The notes below the pieces were generated by a model. The model was given only the letters and a program-made list of their open reading frames with translations. It ran no database searches and was not told where the DNA came from. A stretch of 64,000 nt of DNA from Stappia sp. ES.058 (GTDB lineage: Bacteria > Pseudomonadota > Alphaproteobacteria > Rhizobiales > Stappiaceae), in NCBI RefSeq assembly GCF_900105595.1, contig NZ_LT629784.1:186001-250000 (forward strand). Reading direction: 5' to 3'. Position numbers and translations under genes: made by a program. Every line of letters starts with the position of its first letter. The stretch's first letter is position 1. This document shows positions 52,095-60,345 of the stretch, in pieces.

Positions 52095-55000
52095 CTATTC
52101 CGCGAGAACGCGCTGCGGCGGGAAGGTGACCTCGATCAAGGTGCCCTGATTGACCTCCGAATCGATGCGGAAGTTCGCCCGGTTCGCTTCCACCAGCGCC
52201 TTGGTGAGGGGCAGGCCGAGGCCCGTGCCGCCGCCATGGCGCGCGGTGTGCAACTGGCGGAACGGCTCCATCGCGGCTTCCAGATCCTTGTGGCTCATGC
52301 CCGTTCCGGTGTCGCGCACCCTGAGGATCACCTCGCCGCTGTCCTCCAGCGCAGACGACACGATCACCTGACCGCCCGGCTGGTTGAACTTGATCGCGTT
52401 GGACAGGAGATTGAGGATCACCTGTCGCACGGAGCGTCCGTCGGCGACGATGTTGGGCACCGAGCCCGGCAGGCTGGCGCGGATGATCACCCGTTCGCGG
52501 TTTGCCTGCGGCTGCATCAGCGCGACGCATTCCCGGATGATGTCGTTGGCCGAGACCGCCTCGAAGGTCAGCTCCAGCTTGCCCGCCTCGATCTTCGACA
52601 GGTCGAGCAGGTCGTTGATCAGGCTCATGATGTGCGAGCCGGAATTGTGGATGTCGCGCAGATAGCCCTTGTAGCGGTCGTTGCCGACCGGGCCGAAGCG
52701 CTCTTCCATCATCACTTCCGAAAAGCCGATAATCGCGTTCAGCGGCGTGCGGATCTCGTGGCTGATCTTGGCGAGGAAATCCGATTTCTGCGAACTGGCG
52801 TTTTCCGCCTGGCGCTTGGCGTCGGTGAGTTCTTCTTCCGCCGTCTTCCACTGGGTGATGTCGCGCAGCACGGTGCAGAAATGCGGGCCCTTTTCGTCCT
52901 GCCCGACGCGGCCGATCGTCATGAACAGCGGAATGAGACCACCCGAGCGGATCTGGCCGATGACCTCGCGCCCGTCGTTCAGCACGCTGGCGACACCGTT
53001 GCGCGCGAGCCCGTCAAGGTAGTCTGTTGCGTCGCGGCGGCTTTCCGGTGCCAGATAATCGACCAGCGCAACGCCGGCCATTTCCTCGCGGGTGGCGTTG
53101 AACAACGCTTCGGCGGAGCGGTTGACCTTCACGATCAGCCCGTCCTCGTCGAGGATGAGCACGCCGTCGGTCGCGGTCTCCAGAACCCCGTCCATCTCCG
53201 ACACGCGCGCCTCGGCAAGCGCCAGCGCGCTTTGCACCTCATGCAGCCGGTCGAGCGCGGCTTCCTGTCCCGGATCGTGACGGTCGAGAAGCGACATCAT
53301 CAGCGCGTTGCCGCCCTTCCACGGGACGGTGTGCAGCCGCGCCTTGACCGGGCGCGCACCGCCATCGGCCAGTTGCAGGCGCATGGTGCGCTCCGACATC
53401 TTGCCTGGAACCGTGGCGGGCCACTCCTCCGGCTCGGCGAAGAGCGCTTCCAGACCGCCGGCGGCACTCAGCGCCTGCGTGTCGGGATAGCCGAGAAGGT
53501 TGAGAAGCGTGGCATTGGCGTAGTCGACATCCGTGCCGTCGATGATCGCGACGCCGACCGGCAGCCGGTCGAGAAGGCTAGTGCGCTGGGCGCGGGTCGG
53601 CGGCGGGGTGTCGGCTCCGACCTCGGAAGTGTCAATTGCCGACTCGCTGTCTTCGACACCGGCGTCGTCGTCAGCATCTTCATCCCGCGTCAACGCGTCC
53701 TTGCTGCTTGCAAGGGTCAGATAGGGCCGGGCCGGAACCCGGGGAACCGGCTCCGCGTCGGTGTCGTCATACGCTATGCCCTCATCGTCGGCAGGCTCCG
53801 CATCCGCGTCCGCGGTGTGGTCGTCGGGATCGCTTTCATCCGCGGTTTCTTCGCCGTCCCCGCCGTCGAGGGCCGCCTCGCCGGCTTCGTCTTCGGCCGT
53901 GTCATCCAGCGCCGCAAGCCGGTCGCTGGCGTCGTTGTCGCTCTCTTCGTCGATGGACGCCGCCGCCGTGTCGGATTCGGAGTTTGCGCCGAGTGCCTCA
54001 GCGATCTTGCGGAAGGCCTCGCGTTCCGGCTTCGACAGGCGCGATGCCGCGAGGGCCGCGTCTTCCGCCGCCGCGTCGTCGCTGTCGTGCGATGTGCCGG
54101 CCGTCAGTGCAGCGGCCGCAGCGGCGCCGGCAAGCGCTGTCACTGTTAGATCGCTATCGGGATCCGTCTCCGGATCGTCGCCGTCGGTCTCGGCCTTCGT
54201 GTCTTCGCCCGCGTCCGTGCCCAAGTCCTCTTCCTCGGGCTCGGGGGGCGTGTCGTCGTCCTCGTCGTCGGACACGAATGCCGTGTCCGTGATCTCCGAA
54301 TGCGCCGCGTCATCGAAACCGGCCGGCTCGACCGGGAGAATGGTCTCCGGCGGATCCTCGGCGGGGCCGGTTTCCTCAAGCACGGCATCCTCCGACGCCG
54401 TTTCGTCTGCGGCGGAGAGAGGATCGTCGTCTGGTGCAGGATCGTCGGGCCGTGACACGTCAGGGAGGTCGTGTGCGTCGGCGGTGCTGTCCGCGTGCGC
54501 TGCGACGCCCAGAGCCTCGAGCGGCGGGCGCACGCGCAGATGCGTTCCTGTGGCGTCGGGATCGTTTGCGGCATCGCCCGTGCGGCAAACGCCGAACCCG
54601 CGAAATCCCTCGAAGGTACGGTTGCGGTCAAAGGCGGGCAGGGCGGCCATGTCGACGGGCACGCGCAGGGGCGCGCCGCTGACGGGCCAGTCGACCGAGC
54701 GTCCGCTCCAGGTGTCGCGGCGTTGAAGGGCTGCCGCCACGCGTCCGTCCTGGTCCACGCCGAAGCGTTCACAAACCTCGTCCCAGGTCAGGCCGACCAC
54801 ATCGGCGGCTTCGGGACCGAGCGCGTCCTCGAACTCCGTCGAGAGGAAGGTGAAACGCCGGTCGATGTCCATCTTCCAGGCAAAGCGCACCGGCCGCGCG
54901 CGCGCTTCGAAGACGAAATCGGAGAGCGCCGGCATGTCGTCCTTCATGGAGGGCGCATCGGCAACCGCTTCAGCCTGCTCGTCCGCGTCCGCCGAAGCGT

Positions 55001-56234
55001 CGTCTTGCATGTCCTCTGGCGCGAACCGGTCGAGCGAAAGCCCTTCATCCGCGGTGGCCTCGGCCAGCCGGTCTTCCGCGTTCTCATCGTCTTCAGCCTG
55101 GACATCGGCGTCGTCGGGGTGCGGCTCGGCGTTATCCGGTTCGCCTGCCTCGATCTCCTCGAACGGTTCACCTTCGCCGGTCATCATGTCGTGGGCCTCG
55201 GCGCCGTCGAACGTGTCGTCCATCACCCTCTCGTCGGGCGTGGACGCTTGTCCGGCAGCGGCCGTCTGCGCGCGTTCGGCATCGATGCGCGCATCGGCAT
55301 CCGCGCTGGACGTGCGCGAACCGGAAAGAAAGCGTGTGGCGCTTGCAAATCCGAAGAGACCGCCGCCGGCCATGCCCCATCTGCGGCGCTGCGGCGCCGG
55401 TGCGGGCTCTGGGGGCGTCTCTGCGTCGACGACATCCAGTGTCTCGGGAACGGTTTCAGTGTCCGCCGTGACGTCCGCCTCGGGCACGTCTCCCGCCGCG
55501 GGCATGTCGTCCGCGTCCGGTATGGTGTCAGACGTCCCGGGCTGGTCGCGCTCGCCGTCGTGCGACATCGCTGGATCCCGGCTTTCGACGGCGGCCTCCG
55601 GATCCGCCGCGATCACCGCGAGCGTATGTCCGCTGTCGAGCATCAGGAGCATGGCGGCATGGTCGCCGTCATCAAAGGCAAGATGTGCGCGCACCGGTGC
55701 GTGTTTGGCACTGCGCAATCGCGCGGAAACGGCGTCGAAGCCGGGCGCGTCGAGTGCGCCCGAGGCCGCCACGACCGTGCCTGCGGTGTCGTAGAGAACC
55801 GCCGTGCCGGCGTCCGCATCGGCCACGAGCGGCACGAGCGCGGACAGCGCCTCCTGGGGGGCGGGCGGGGCGTCATTGGCGACGATCAGTGCGGCGCTGC
55901 TCCCGTCTGCAAGCACCAGCCGGCGACAGGTGCACGTCAGCAGCATGACACGCAGGCCGCGGTAAAATCGCAATCGGTCGGTGGTGTCGCGGTCGTCGGG
56001 TCCGGAAGCCGCGATGCGCATGATGTGGGGGCGTGCCGGAGCGCGCGCCAGCCCGGTCAGGTCGGCGAGTTCGCGCAGCGAGCGCACGCCGAAAAAAGCC
56101 GCTCCGGCGGGATTTGCCCACAGGATCGTCTTGCCGTCCTCCGCCCAGATCCAGGCCGGACGCGGGTCCGTCAGATGAGAGTTGGCGGTCGCAAGACCAC
56201 TCAACGCCATGAAGGTGCTCAACTGGCTGTTCAT
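52095..56234 (-). CDS. Large PAS sensor histidine kinase of the PdhS/DivJ/PleC type with acidic linkers
   Basis: 1379 residues from ATG 56234 behind GGAG. PAS-like domains lie near 20-125, 450-560, 880-940 and 995-1115. The HisKA domain has SHEIRTPLNAIIGFSEVM (His near 1157) and RYKGYLRDIHNSGSHIMSLINDLLDLSKIEAGKLEL, the subtype that interacts with DivK. HATPase motifs are NLLSNAIKFNQPGG (near 1278), RDTGTGM and GGTGLGLPL. Regions about 245-450 and 565-875 are mostly Asp, Glu, Ala and Ser and look disordered. There is no transmembrane helix. Brucella PdhS, which is polar and cytosolic, is shorter, about 1000 residues. The exact orthologue is uncertain. Confidence 0.88.
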   Translation of the reverse strand: MNSQLSTFMALSGLATANSHLTDPRPAWIWAEDGKTILWANPAGAAFFGVRSLRELADLTGLARAPARPHIMRIAASGPDDRDTTDRLRFYRGLRVMLLTCTCRRLVLADGSSAALIVANDAPPAPQEALSALVPLVADADAGTAVLYDTAGTVVAASGALDAPGFDAVSARLRSAKHAPVRAHLAFDDGDHAAMLLMLDSGHTLAVIAADPEAAVESRDPAMSHDGERDQPGTSDTIPDADDMPAAGDVPEADVTADTETVPETLDVVDAETPPEPAPAPQRRRWGMAGGGLFGFASATRFLSGSRTSSADADARIDAERAQTAAAGQASTPDERVMDDTFDGAEAHDMMTGEGEPFEEIEAGEPDNAEPHPDDADVQAEDDENAEDRLAEATADEGLSLDRFAPEDMQDDASADADEQAEAVADAPSMKDDMPALSDFVFEARARPVRFAWKMDIDRRFTFLSTEFEDALGPEAADVVGLTWDEVCERFGVDQDGRVAAALQRRDTWSGRSVDWPVSGAPLRVPVDMAALPAFDRNRTFEGFRGFGVCRTGDAANDPDATGTHLRVRPPLEALGVAAHADSTADAHDLPDVSRPDDPAPDDDPLSAADETASEDAVLEETGPAEDPPETILPVEPAGFDDAAHSEITDTAFVSDDEDDDTPPEPEEEDLGTDAGEDTKAETDGDDPETDPDSDLTVTALAGAAAAAALTAGTSHDSDDAAAEDAALAASRLSKPEREAFRKIAEALGANSESDTAAASIDEESDNDASDRLAALDDTAEDEAGEAALDGGDGEETADESDPDDHTADADAEPADDEGIAYDDTDAEPVPRVPARPYLTLASSKDALTRDEDADDDAGVEDSESAIDTSEVGADTPPPTRAQRTSLLDRLPVGVAIIDGTDVDYANATLLNLLGYPDTQALSAAGGLEALFAEPEEWPATVPGKMSERTMRLQLADGGARPVKARLHTVPWKGGNALMMSLLDRHDPGQEAALDRLHEVQSALALAEARVSEMDGVLETATDGVLILDEDGLIVKVNRSAEALFNATREEMAGVALVDYLAPESRRDATDYLDGLARNGVASVLNDGREVIGQIRSGGLIPLFMTIGRVGQDEKGPHFCTVLRDITQWKTAEEELTDAKRQAENASSQKSDFLAKISHEIRTPLNAIIGFSEVMMEERFGPVGNDRYKGYLRDIHNSGSHIMSLINDLLDLSKIEAGKLELTFEAVSANDIIRECVALMQPQANRERVIIRASLPGSVPNIVADGRSVRQVILNLLSNAIKFNQPGGQVIVSSALEDSGEVILRVRDTGTGMSHKDLEAAMEPFRQLHTARHGGGTGLGLPLTKALVEANRANFRIDSEVNQGTLIEVTFPPQRVLAE

Positions 56235-56556
56235 GGGCACGCTTTCTCCGCCGTTGCAGCCCGTCTCAATCCTGTCCGCCAAGGCCGGGAACCATGTTCG
56301 GTAAACGCGTTTGCGGTAAACAAAGTGTAAATATCGTTTTCGGGACCTCTCGTCCACGCCGGCAACGCGATTCTGGCCTATTGTCTCGCATGCTGGTTAA
56401 CGACGGGATGCTCTTCATCGCGATTTCATCTAGGATTGCAAAGTCGTTTTTGCGATGTGGCGCCGGTATGCGATCCTGCGGGTGCGGCCGCGCCCGACGC
56501 TGCGGCAGCGCCAGCCAAACCAGGCACGGCGGAAACGCCAGGCAAAGGAGAACGAC
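56235..56556. promoter_or_regulatory. Divergent control region between the kinase and phasin 1
   Basis: A 322-bp gap without genes. It holds three GTAAA repeats (56301, 56316, 56327), with the palindrome AAACGCGTTT at 56303-56312. A CcrM methylation site GATTC lies at 56369-56373. A CtrA-like half site TTAACCA is on the minus strand at 56400-56394. These fit cell-cycle control of the kinase gene, but each motif is short and can occur by chance. Confidence 0.4.
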
Positions 56557-56937
56557 GTGACGAAGAGTAACAAGACCGGTTTCGAGATCCCCGATCAAAT
56601 GCGCGAGATGGCGGACCAGAGCGTCGATCAGGCGCGAAAGGCGTTTGACGATTACATGAGCGCCGCGCGAAAGACCGTCGGCAACGTCGAGACAACGGCC
56701 AGCACCGTGAGGGCCGGAGCCGACGATTTCGGACGCACCGCGATGGAGTATTCCGAGGAACATATCTCGGCAGCCTTCGATCTGGCGCAGAAAATGGTGC
56801 GGGCGTCCACGCCCCAGGAGATGATGCAGCTGCAAAGCGATTACCTGCGCAAGCAGATGGAGGCGCTGGGCGAGCAGGTCCGCGATCTGGGCGACAAGGC
56901 CACCAAGACCGCCAGGGACGCCTCCTCGCAGAAATAG
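56557..56937 (+). CDS. Phasin family protein 1
   Basis: 126 residues from GTG 56557 behind AAAGGAG. It is predicted all-helical and amphipathic, with no signal peptide. The segment ARKAFDDYMSAARKTVGNVE near residues 27-46 and the hallmark FDLAQKMVRASTPQEMMQLQSDYLRKQMEAL near 70-100 are typical of phasin_2 proteins that coat polyhydroxyalkanoate granules. It is paralogous to the next gene and about 45 residues shorter. Confidence 0.88.
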   Translation: MTKSNKTGFEIPDQMREMADQSVDQARKAFDDYMSAARKTVGNVETTASTVRAGADDFGRTAMEYSEEHISAAFDLAQKMVRASTPQEMMQLQSDYLRKQMEALGEQVRDLGDKATKTARDASSQK

Positions 56938-57067
56938 GATTGCAGTGCCGCACGCCGCTGCCACGGCATCGGCACGGGCTCCGGGCGGTGCGGGAAATTT
57001 TCGCCCGTGTCGCCCGCGAGGCCCGCTGCGGCAACCGCTGATTTCCGCGGTGTCGAGGCCCCGTCAT

Positions 57068-57117
57068 TTGTGCGTCGCAATATTTATGTTGCATTGCACA
57101 ATAAGTCTCCCTATATT
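57068..57117 (+). promoter_or_regulatory. Phasin 2 promoter with two matched operator candidates
   Basis: TTGTGCGTCGCAA (57068-57080) and, on the opposite strand, TTGTGCAATGCAA (57089-57101) match the pattern TTGTGCNNYGCAA and start 21 bp apart, two helical turns. The second overlaps the -35 of a promoter TTGCAT-N17-TATATT (57089-57117). The position suits the PHB-responsive repressor PhaR, which binds TGC/GCA-rich sites; its gene is not in the window. Confidence 0.55.
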
Positions 57118-57226
57118 GCGTCATGTAATCGGCGAGCACTGGTCCCATTGGCTGGTGGTCGCAAGGATCACTACCGGGCGCCTGCGGGCATTTCCGTAAA
57201 GGCCGCCCCGCCAAAGGAGCATACAC

Positions 57227-57742
57227 ATGACCGAGACCAAGACCGCAGCAACGGCCCCCAAGGCTGCACGCGCGAAAACCACCAAATCCACCGATTCGAC
57301 GGTGACCCCGTTCCCGAACTTCGAGGCCTTCTCCATGCCCCAGATGGAAATCCCCACCGCCACCCGTGAAATGGCCGAAAAGGGCATCGAGCAGGTGCGT
57401 GAATCCTACGCCAAGATGAAGACCGCCGCCGAAGAGGCGACGGACATGATGGAAGACGGTTTCGAGACGACCCGTCGCGGCGTTGTCGACTTCAACCACA
57501 AGGCCGTCGATGCGGCGAAGTCGAACAGCGACGCCACCTTCGAGTTCGTCAAGAACATGTTCGAGGTCAAGACCCTTGCGGAGATGTTCGAGCTGCAGAG
57601 CTCCTTCGCCCGCACCCAGTTCGAAGCCTTCACGGGTCAGGCCAAGGACATGCAGGAACTGTCGACCAAGCTGTCGGGCGAGATGACCGACTCGGTCAAG
57701 GGCGCCTACGAGAAGGCCAGCAAGGACTTCAAGGCAGCCTGA
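57227..57742 (+). CDS. Phasin family protein 2
   Basis: 171 residues behind AAAGGAG. The first 28 residues are rich in Ala, Lys and Thr (PHA-binding proteins often start so). A long amphipathic helix region follows, with EATDMMEDGFETTRRGVVDFN near 70-90 and FVKNMFEVKTLAEMFELQSSFARTQFEAF near 105-135. Codon use is strongly biased to C-ending codons, suggesting high expression. It is probably the major granule-surface protein, with its own promoter and terminator. Confidence 0.92.
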   Translation: MTETKTAATAPKAARAKTTKSTDSTVTPFPNFEAFSMPQMEIPTATREMAEKGIEQVRESYAKMKTAAEEATDMMEDGFETTRRGVVDFNHKAVDAAKSNSDATFEFVKNMFEVKTLAEMFELQSSFARTQFEAFTGQAKDMQELSTKLSGEMTDSVKGAYEKASKDFKAA

Positions 57743-57802
57743 TTGCCGCAGTGTCCGACGGGCCTTGCCCGAAATGACAAGCCCTTTCGAGGGTTCTGGA
57801 AG

Positions 57803-57828
57803 CCCGGCGCCATCGGCGCCGGGTTTTT
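57803..57828 (+). terminator. Intrinsic terminator after phasin 2
   Basis: CCCGGCGCC-ATC-GGCGCCGGG then TTTTT, 60 bp past the stop. Confidence 0.92.
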
Positions 57829-57973
57829 CATGTGCGCTCTCGCCGCGCATCCATGCGACCGGACACGCGGGTCGCGATCGGTGCGCAGACGTTTGAATGG
57901 CCCATATGCGGCCGCGTTCGCCGGGGCGTGACGGAAGCTGTGGAAGAGCGCGCATTCAGCCTCATTCGGCCTC

Positions 57974-58002
57974 TTGCATTCGCGGCGGTTTCAAACTAGC
58001 TT
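57974..58002 (+). promoter_or_regulatory. Possible tRNA-His promoter
   Basis: TTGCAT-N17-TAGCTT ends 18 bp before the tRNA. The match to consensus is modest, but spacing and position are right. Confidence 0.4.
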
Positions 58003-58020
58003 TCGCCTCCGAATTGACGT

Positions 58021-58097
58021 GCAGACGTAGCTCAGTAGGTTAGAGCGTCGGATTGTGGCTCCGAAGGTCGTTGGTTCAACTCCAACCGTCTGTACCA
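58021..58097 (+). tRNA. tRNA-His (anticodon GTG)
   Basis: A full cloverleaf. Acceptor stem GCAGACG/CGTCTGT, D-arm AGCTC...GAGC, anticodon stem TCGGA/TCCGA with loop TTGTGGC (anticodon 58055-58057), T-arm GTTGG-TTCAACT-CCAAC, discriminator A73 and encoded CCA. The base before the acceptor is T and pairs with nothing, so the universal G-1 is not encoded, and position 73 is A rather than C. This is the known alphaproteobacterial exception, matched by a divergent HisRS. T-rich sequence after CCA (58101-58112) may end transcription. Confidence 0.95.
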
Positions 58098-58255
58098 TTC
58101 GCCTTTTTCTCCCTTATTCGTCAGTAACTTATTGAAATGCAAGACACACTTGCGGCCCCTGCTACAGGCAACTGCTACAGTGGAGGCCTCAGGAAGGTGT
58201 TGGAACACACGCGTCTTTATCGCCGTGGAGCGCACGCCCGCGCGTCTCGCATGCC

Positions 58256-58603
58256 TTACGCAAAAACCCGGTCCCAGAGCGCAACGCCCCAGACCATCGC
58301 CGCAATCAGGATGGCCATCAGCACCGCCGCCGAGCCACAGTCTTTCGCGGCCTTGACCAGTTCGTCGTCCTGACGGGTCACGCGGTCGGCCAGTTTCTCG
58401 ATACCGGTGTTGAGCAGTTCGATGCTCAACAAAAGCAACAGCGATCCCCATAGGGCGACGAGCGTCCACGGATCGCGCGCGATGAGGGGCGCGACCGGCA
58501 GGGACGCGGCGATGAGGGTCATCTCCTCGCGCAGGGCGGCCTCGCGCAAGAGCCCGAATCGCAATCCGGCAAGTGAATTTCGAAACGCAGCGAGCTGACG
58601 CAA
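58256..58603 (-). CDS. dgkA: Diacylglycerol kinase DgkA
   Basis: 115 residues with three hydrophobic helices. Active-site residues match E. coli DgkA: Glu62 and Glu69 in IELLNTGIEKLADRV, and Lys87/Asp88 in AKDCGSAAV. The homologous start is a TTG at 58603 with GGAGG 7 bp upstream; no ATG or GTG fits. It phosphorylates diacylglycerol in the inner membrane, recycling lipid from periplasmic glucan or LPS modification. It is monocistronic and converges with tRNA-His. Confidence 0.9.
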   Translation of the reverse strand: MRQLAAFRNSLAGLRFGLLREAALREEMTLIAASLPVAPLIARDPWTLVALWGSLLLLLSIELLNTGIEKLADRVTRQDDELVKAAKDCGSAAVLMAILIAAMVWGVALWDRVFA

Positions 58604-59275
58604 GATGGAACCTCCGGGTGGAATTCAGCAGATTTTCACGGCCCCTGGTCAGGAGCCGCCGATCGGGTTTATGCAATATGAAAGTGACAAGACGTCACGA
58701 TGAAGGTCTGCAGGGCTGGCAGGTCGTCCGCTTTGACGCCCCGATTCCGCGGAGCAACGTCACTCTCTCATTTTTCGCGTTCGAAGACGCGCCGCGTGCG
58801 CGCGTTCCGCAAAGACGCGACCATGGGGCGTCTTCGACACTTTCACCATTGCGATAGCATGATGATCGCAGGGAGTTTAGGGGGTCACGGCGTGACGGTG
58901 ATCGAACAGGGTGGTGATTCCGGCAATCCGGGCATTCTGGTCCGGTTTTCCAAGGCCCACTGGGCCTTCAGCGCCCGCCGGGACATTGTGTTTGTGATCG
59001 GGTTCGCGATCATCGCGCTATCGATGCCTGTCGGGGGCACGGAAATGATCCTCGGCACGACAACATGGATCGCCTTTTCGTGATCTTCACGGCGGGATTT
59101 CAGATGCATCCCTCTCTGCTCGATCATTACATCTGGCATCCGGGCACGGATCGCAGGCTGCGCCAGGACCTGAGGATCGGGAAAGCGCAAGCGCGCGCCT
59201 GAAGGGCTTTTCGCCAACGAGGGTTACACTTCCTATATGCTCCGATACACTTGGATCCGTAAAATCGGAGGCGTG
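58604..59275. other. Gene-poor interval with one weak small-ORF candidate
   Basis: About 670 bp between dgkA and the first winged-helix gene. Apart from the small frame at 58892-59083 nothing coding was recognised on either strand. No clear promoter was found, but the dgkA promoter must lie at its left end and the winged-helix gene promoter at its right. Confidence 0.4.
58892..59083 (+). CDS. Possible small membrane protein (doubtful)
   Basis: 63 residues from GTG 58892, which has AGGGGG 8 bp upstream; an in-frame ATG at 58859 lacks a ribosome site. It contains one hydrophobic segment (DIVFVIGFAIIALSMPVGG near 33-51) and no recognisable family. Codon use is not clearly coding. Included because of the ribosome site and helix only. 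Confidence 0.25.
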   Translation: MTVIEQGGDSGNPGILVRFSKAHWAFSARRDIVFVIGFAIIALSMPVGGTEMILGTTTWIAFS

Positions 59276-59698
59276 ATGAGCATACCCATGGATGATGGCG
59301 CCGCCCCGACCGACTATCGCCTGAGACGTCTTCTCGAGGTCTATTACGATCTGACCCTCCAAATGCAGGAGCGTCTGGGGGCCTCGGACGCGAGCGATGT
59401 GTTGATGCTGGTCCTTGTCGCCATCGGCGACTTGCGCGGTGCGCCGATGGATGCCGAACTTCTCGCCGAAAAACTGGAAAGCTCCCGTTCGACCGTCGAG
59501 CGTGGTTTGAAACCCTATCTGGCCTCTGGCACGGTTCGAAAAGGTCGGCGCGGCAAATCCGTCGTCTATCTCTTCGATGCGGCCCGGGAGTTCCGCCGCG
59601 AGGACGGGACGCAAGCAGCTCCAGGTGCCGACGCAGACATGACCGTTGGCATGGTCCGGGTTCTCATGGCGACGGTTTTCGACATTGCAACAGATTGA
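59276..59698 (+). CDS. Winged-helix DNA-binding protein A (paralogue pair)
   Basis: 140 residues from ATG 59276 behind GGAGG; a longer frame from 59237 has no ribosome site. An N-terminal helical part (RRLLEVYYDLTLQMQERL near 15-32) precedes a helix-turn-helix with MDAELLAEKLESSRSTVERGLKPYLASGTVRKGRRGKSVVYLF near 57-99, a typical wing. I do not recognise a named family; it is MarR-like in size and layout. It is GC-rich like the genome. The next gene encodes a paralogue of exactly the same length. Confidence 0.75.
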   Translation: MSIPMDDGAAPTDYRLRRLLEVYYDLTLQMQERLGASDASDVLMLVLVAIGDLRGAPMDAELLAEKLESSRSTVERGLKPYLASGTVRKGRRGKSVVYLFDAAREFRREDGTQAAPGADADMTVGMVRVLMATVFDIATD

Positions 59699-59829
59699 CC
59701 GACGCAAGTGCAATCAGTGCGAAACATGTGGAAAACCATGATTTCCCACTGTTTTATAGTATGTAACCTAGCGGCAACGATACGCCTGCGCGTTGCAGGA
59801 GGTTGAAACACACTGAAAATCACTCAAAC

Positions 59830-59846
59830 TTCGTCAAATTGACGAA
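59830..59846. promoter_or_regulatory. Perfect dyad in front of winged-helix gene B
   Basis: TTCGTCAA-A-TTGACGAA, 8-bp perfect arms, lying 21 bp upstream of the GTG start and just before its GGGGGG ribosome site. It is a likely operator, possibly bound by the product itself or by paralogue A. No second copy was seen upstream of paralogue A. Confidence 0.6.
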
Positions 59847-59867
59847 ACAAACGAGGGGGGTGCGAGC

Positions 59868-60290
59868 GTGCCGACTCAGAACGAAGAGTTGCCGACACAG
59901 GCGCATCGTATTCTGCGCCTCTACGAAATGTTTTTCAGTCTCATGTTTCGTTTCATGGAAGAGTATGAAGTAGATGATCTTGGTCAGCTTATGATATTGA
60001 CCACAATAGCGATTGCAAATGCAAACAAGGTCGACCCGGATATCGAAACGATTTCTGAAGAAACAAACATTCCTTACTCTACGGCACGACGAAAGATCGA
60101 GAGAATGTGCTCCGAGGGTGTTTTGGATATGCGGAAAGAGAATCAGAAACTTCTGTTCTCGATATCGAATTCAATGAAGTTTGCACATCCTGATCAAATT
60201 GAAGAAAATATTAATAAAAGATTTCAGAATGAAGTAATGGATATTGTTGTTGGCTCGATAAATTCAATAATACTGGAAAGAAAGAAGTAA
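59868..60290 (+). CDS. Winged-helix DNA-binding protein B, AT-rich paralogue
   Basis: 140 residues from GTG 59868 behind GAGGGGGG. The plan is the same as protein A: RILRLYEMFFSLMFRFMEEY near residues 14-33, then TISEETNIPYSTARRKIERMCSEGVLDM near 62-89, and a C-terminal amphipathic helix. Its codons are AT-rich (AAT, ATA, GAA, AGA), unlike every neighbour, which suggests recent acquisition or a relaxed, weakly expressed gene. The likely role is a local transcription regulator. Confidence 0.75.
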   Translation: MPTQNEELPTQAHRILRLYEMFFSLMFRFMEEYEVDDLGQLMILTTIAIANANKVDPDIETISEETNIPYSTARRKIERMCSEGVLDMRKENQKLLFSISNSMKFAHPDQIEENINKRFQNEVMDIVVGSINSIILERKK

Positions 60291-60315
60291 TAATCAAAAT
60301 GAAAATGAATATCAA

Positions 60316-60345
60316 TTGACCCATTAATGATTTGTTCACTATAAA
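60316..60345 (+). promoter_or_regulatory. gcrA promoter with CtrA-like site in the spacer
   Basis: TTGACC (60316-60321), 18-bp spacer, TATAAA (60340-60345). The spacer contains TTAA-N7-TTCA (60324-60338), one base off the CtrA consensus TTAA-N7-TTAA. In Caulobacter CtrA represses gcrA, so this position makes sense. The leader would be about 200 nt. Confidence 0.5.
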
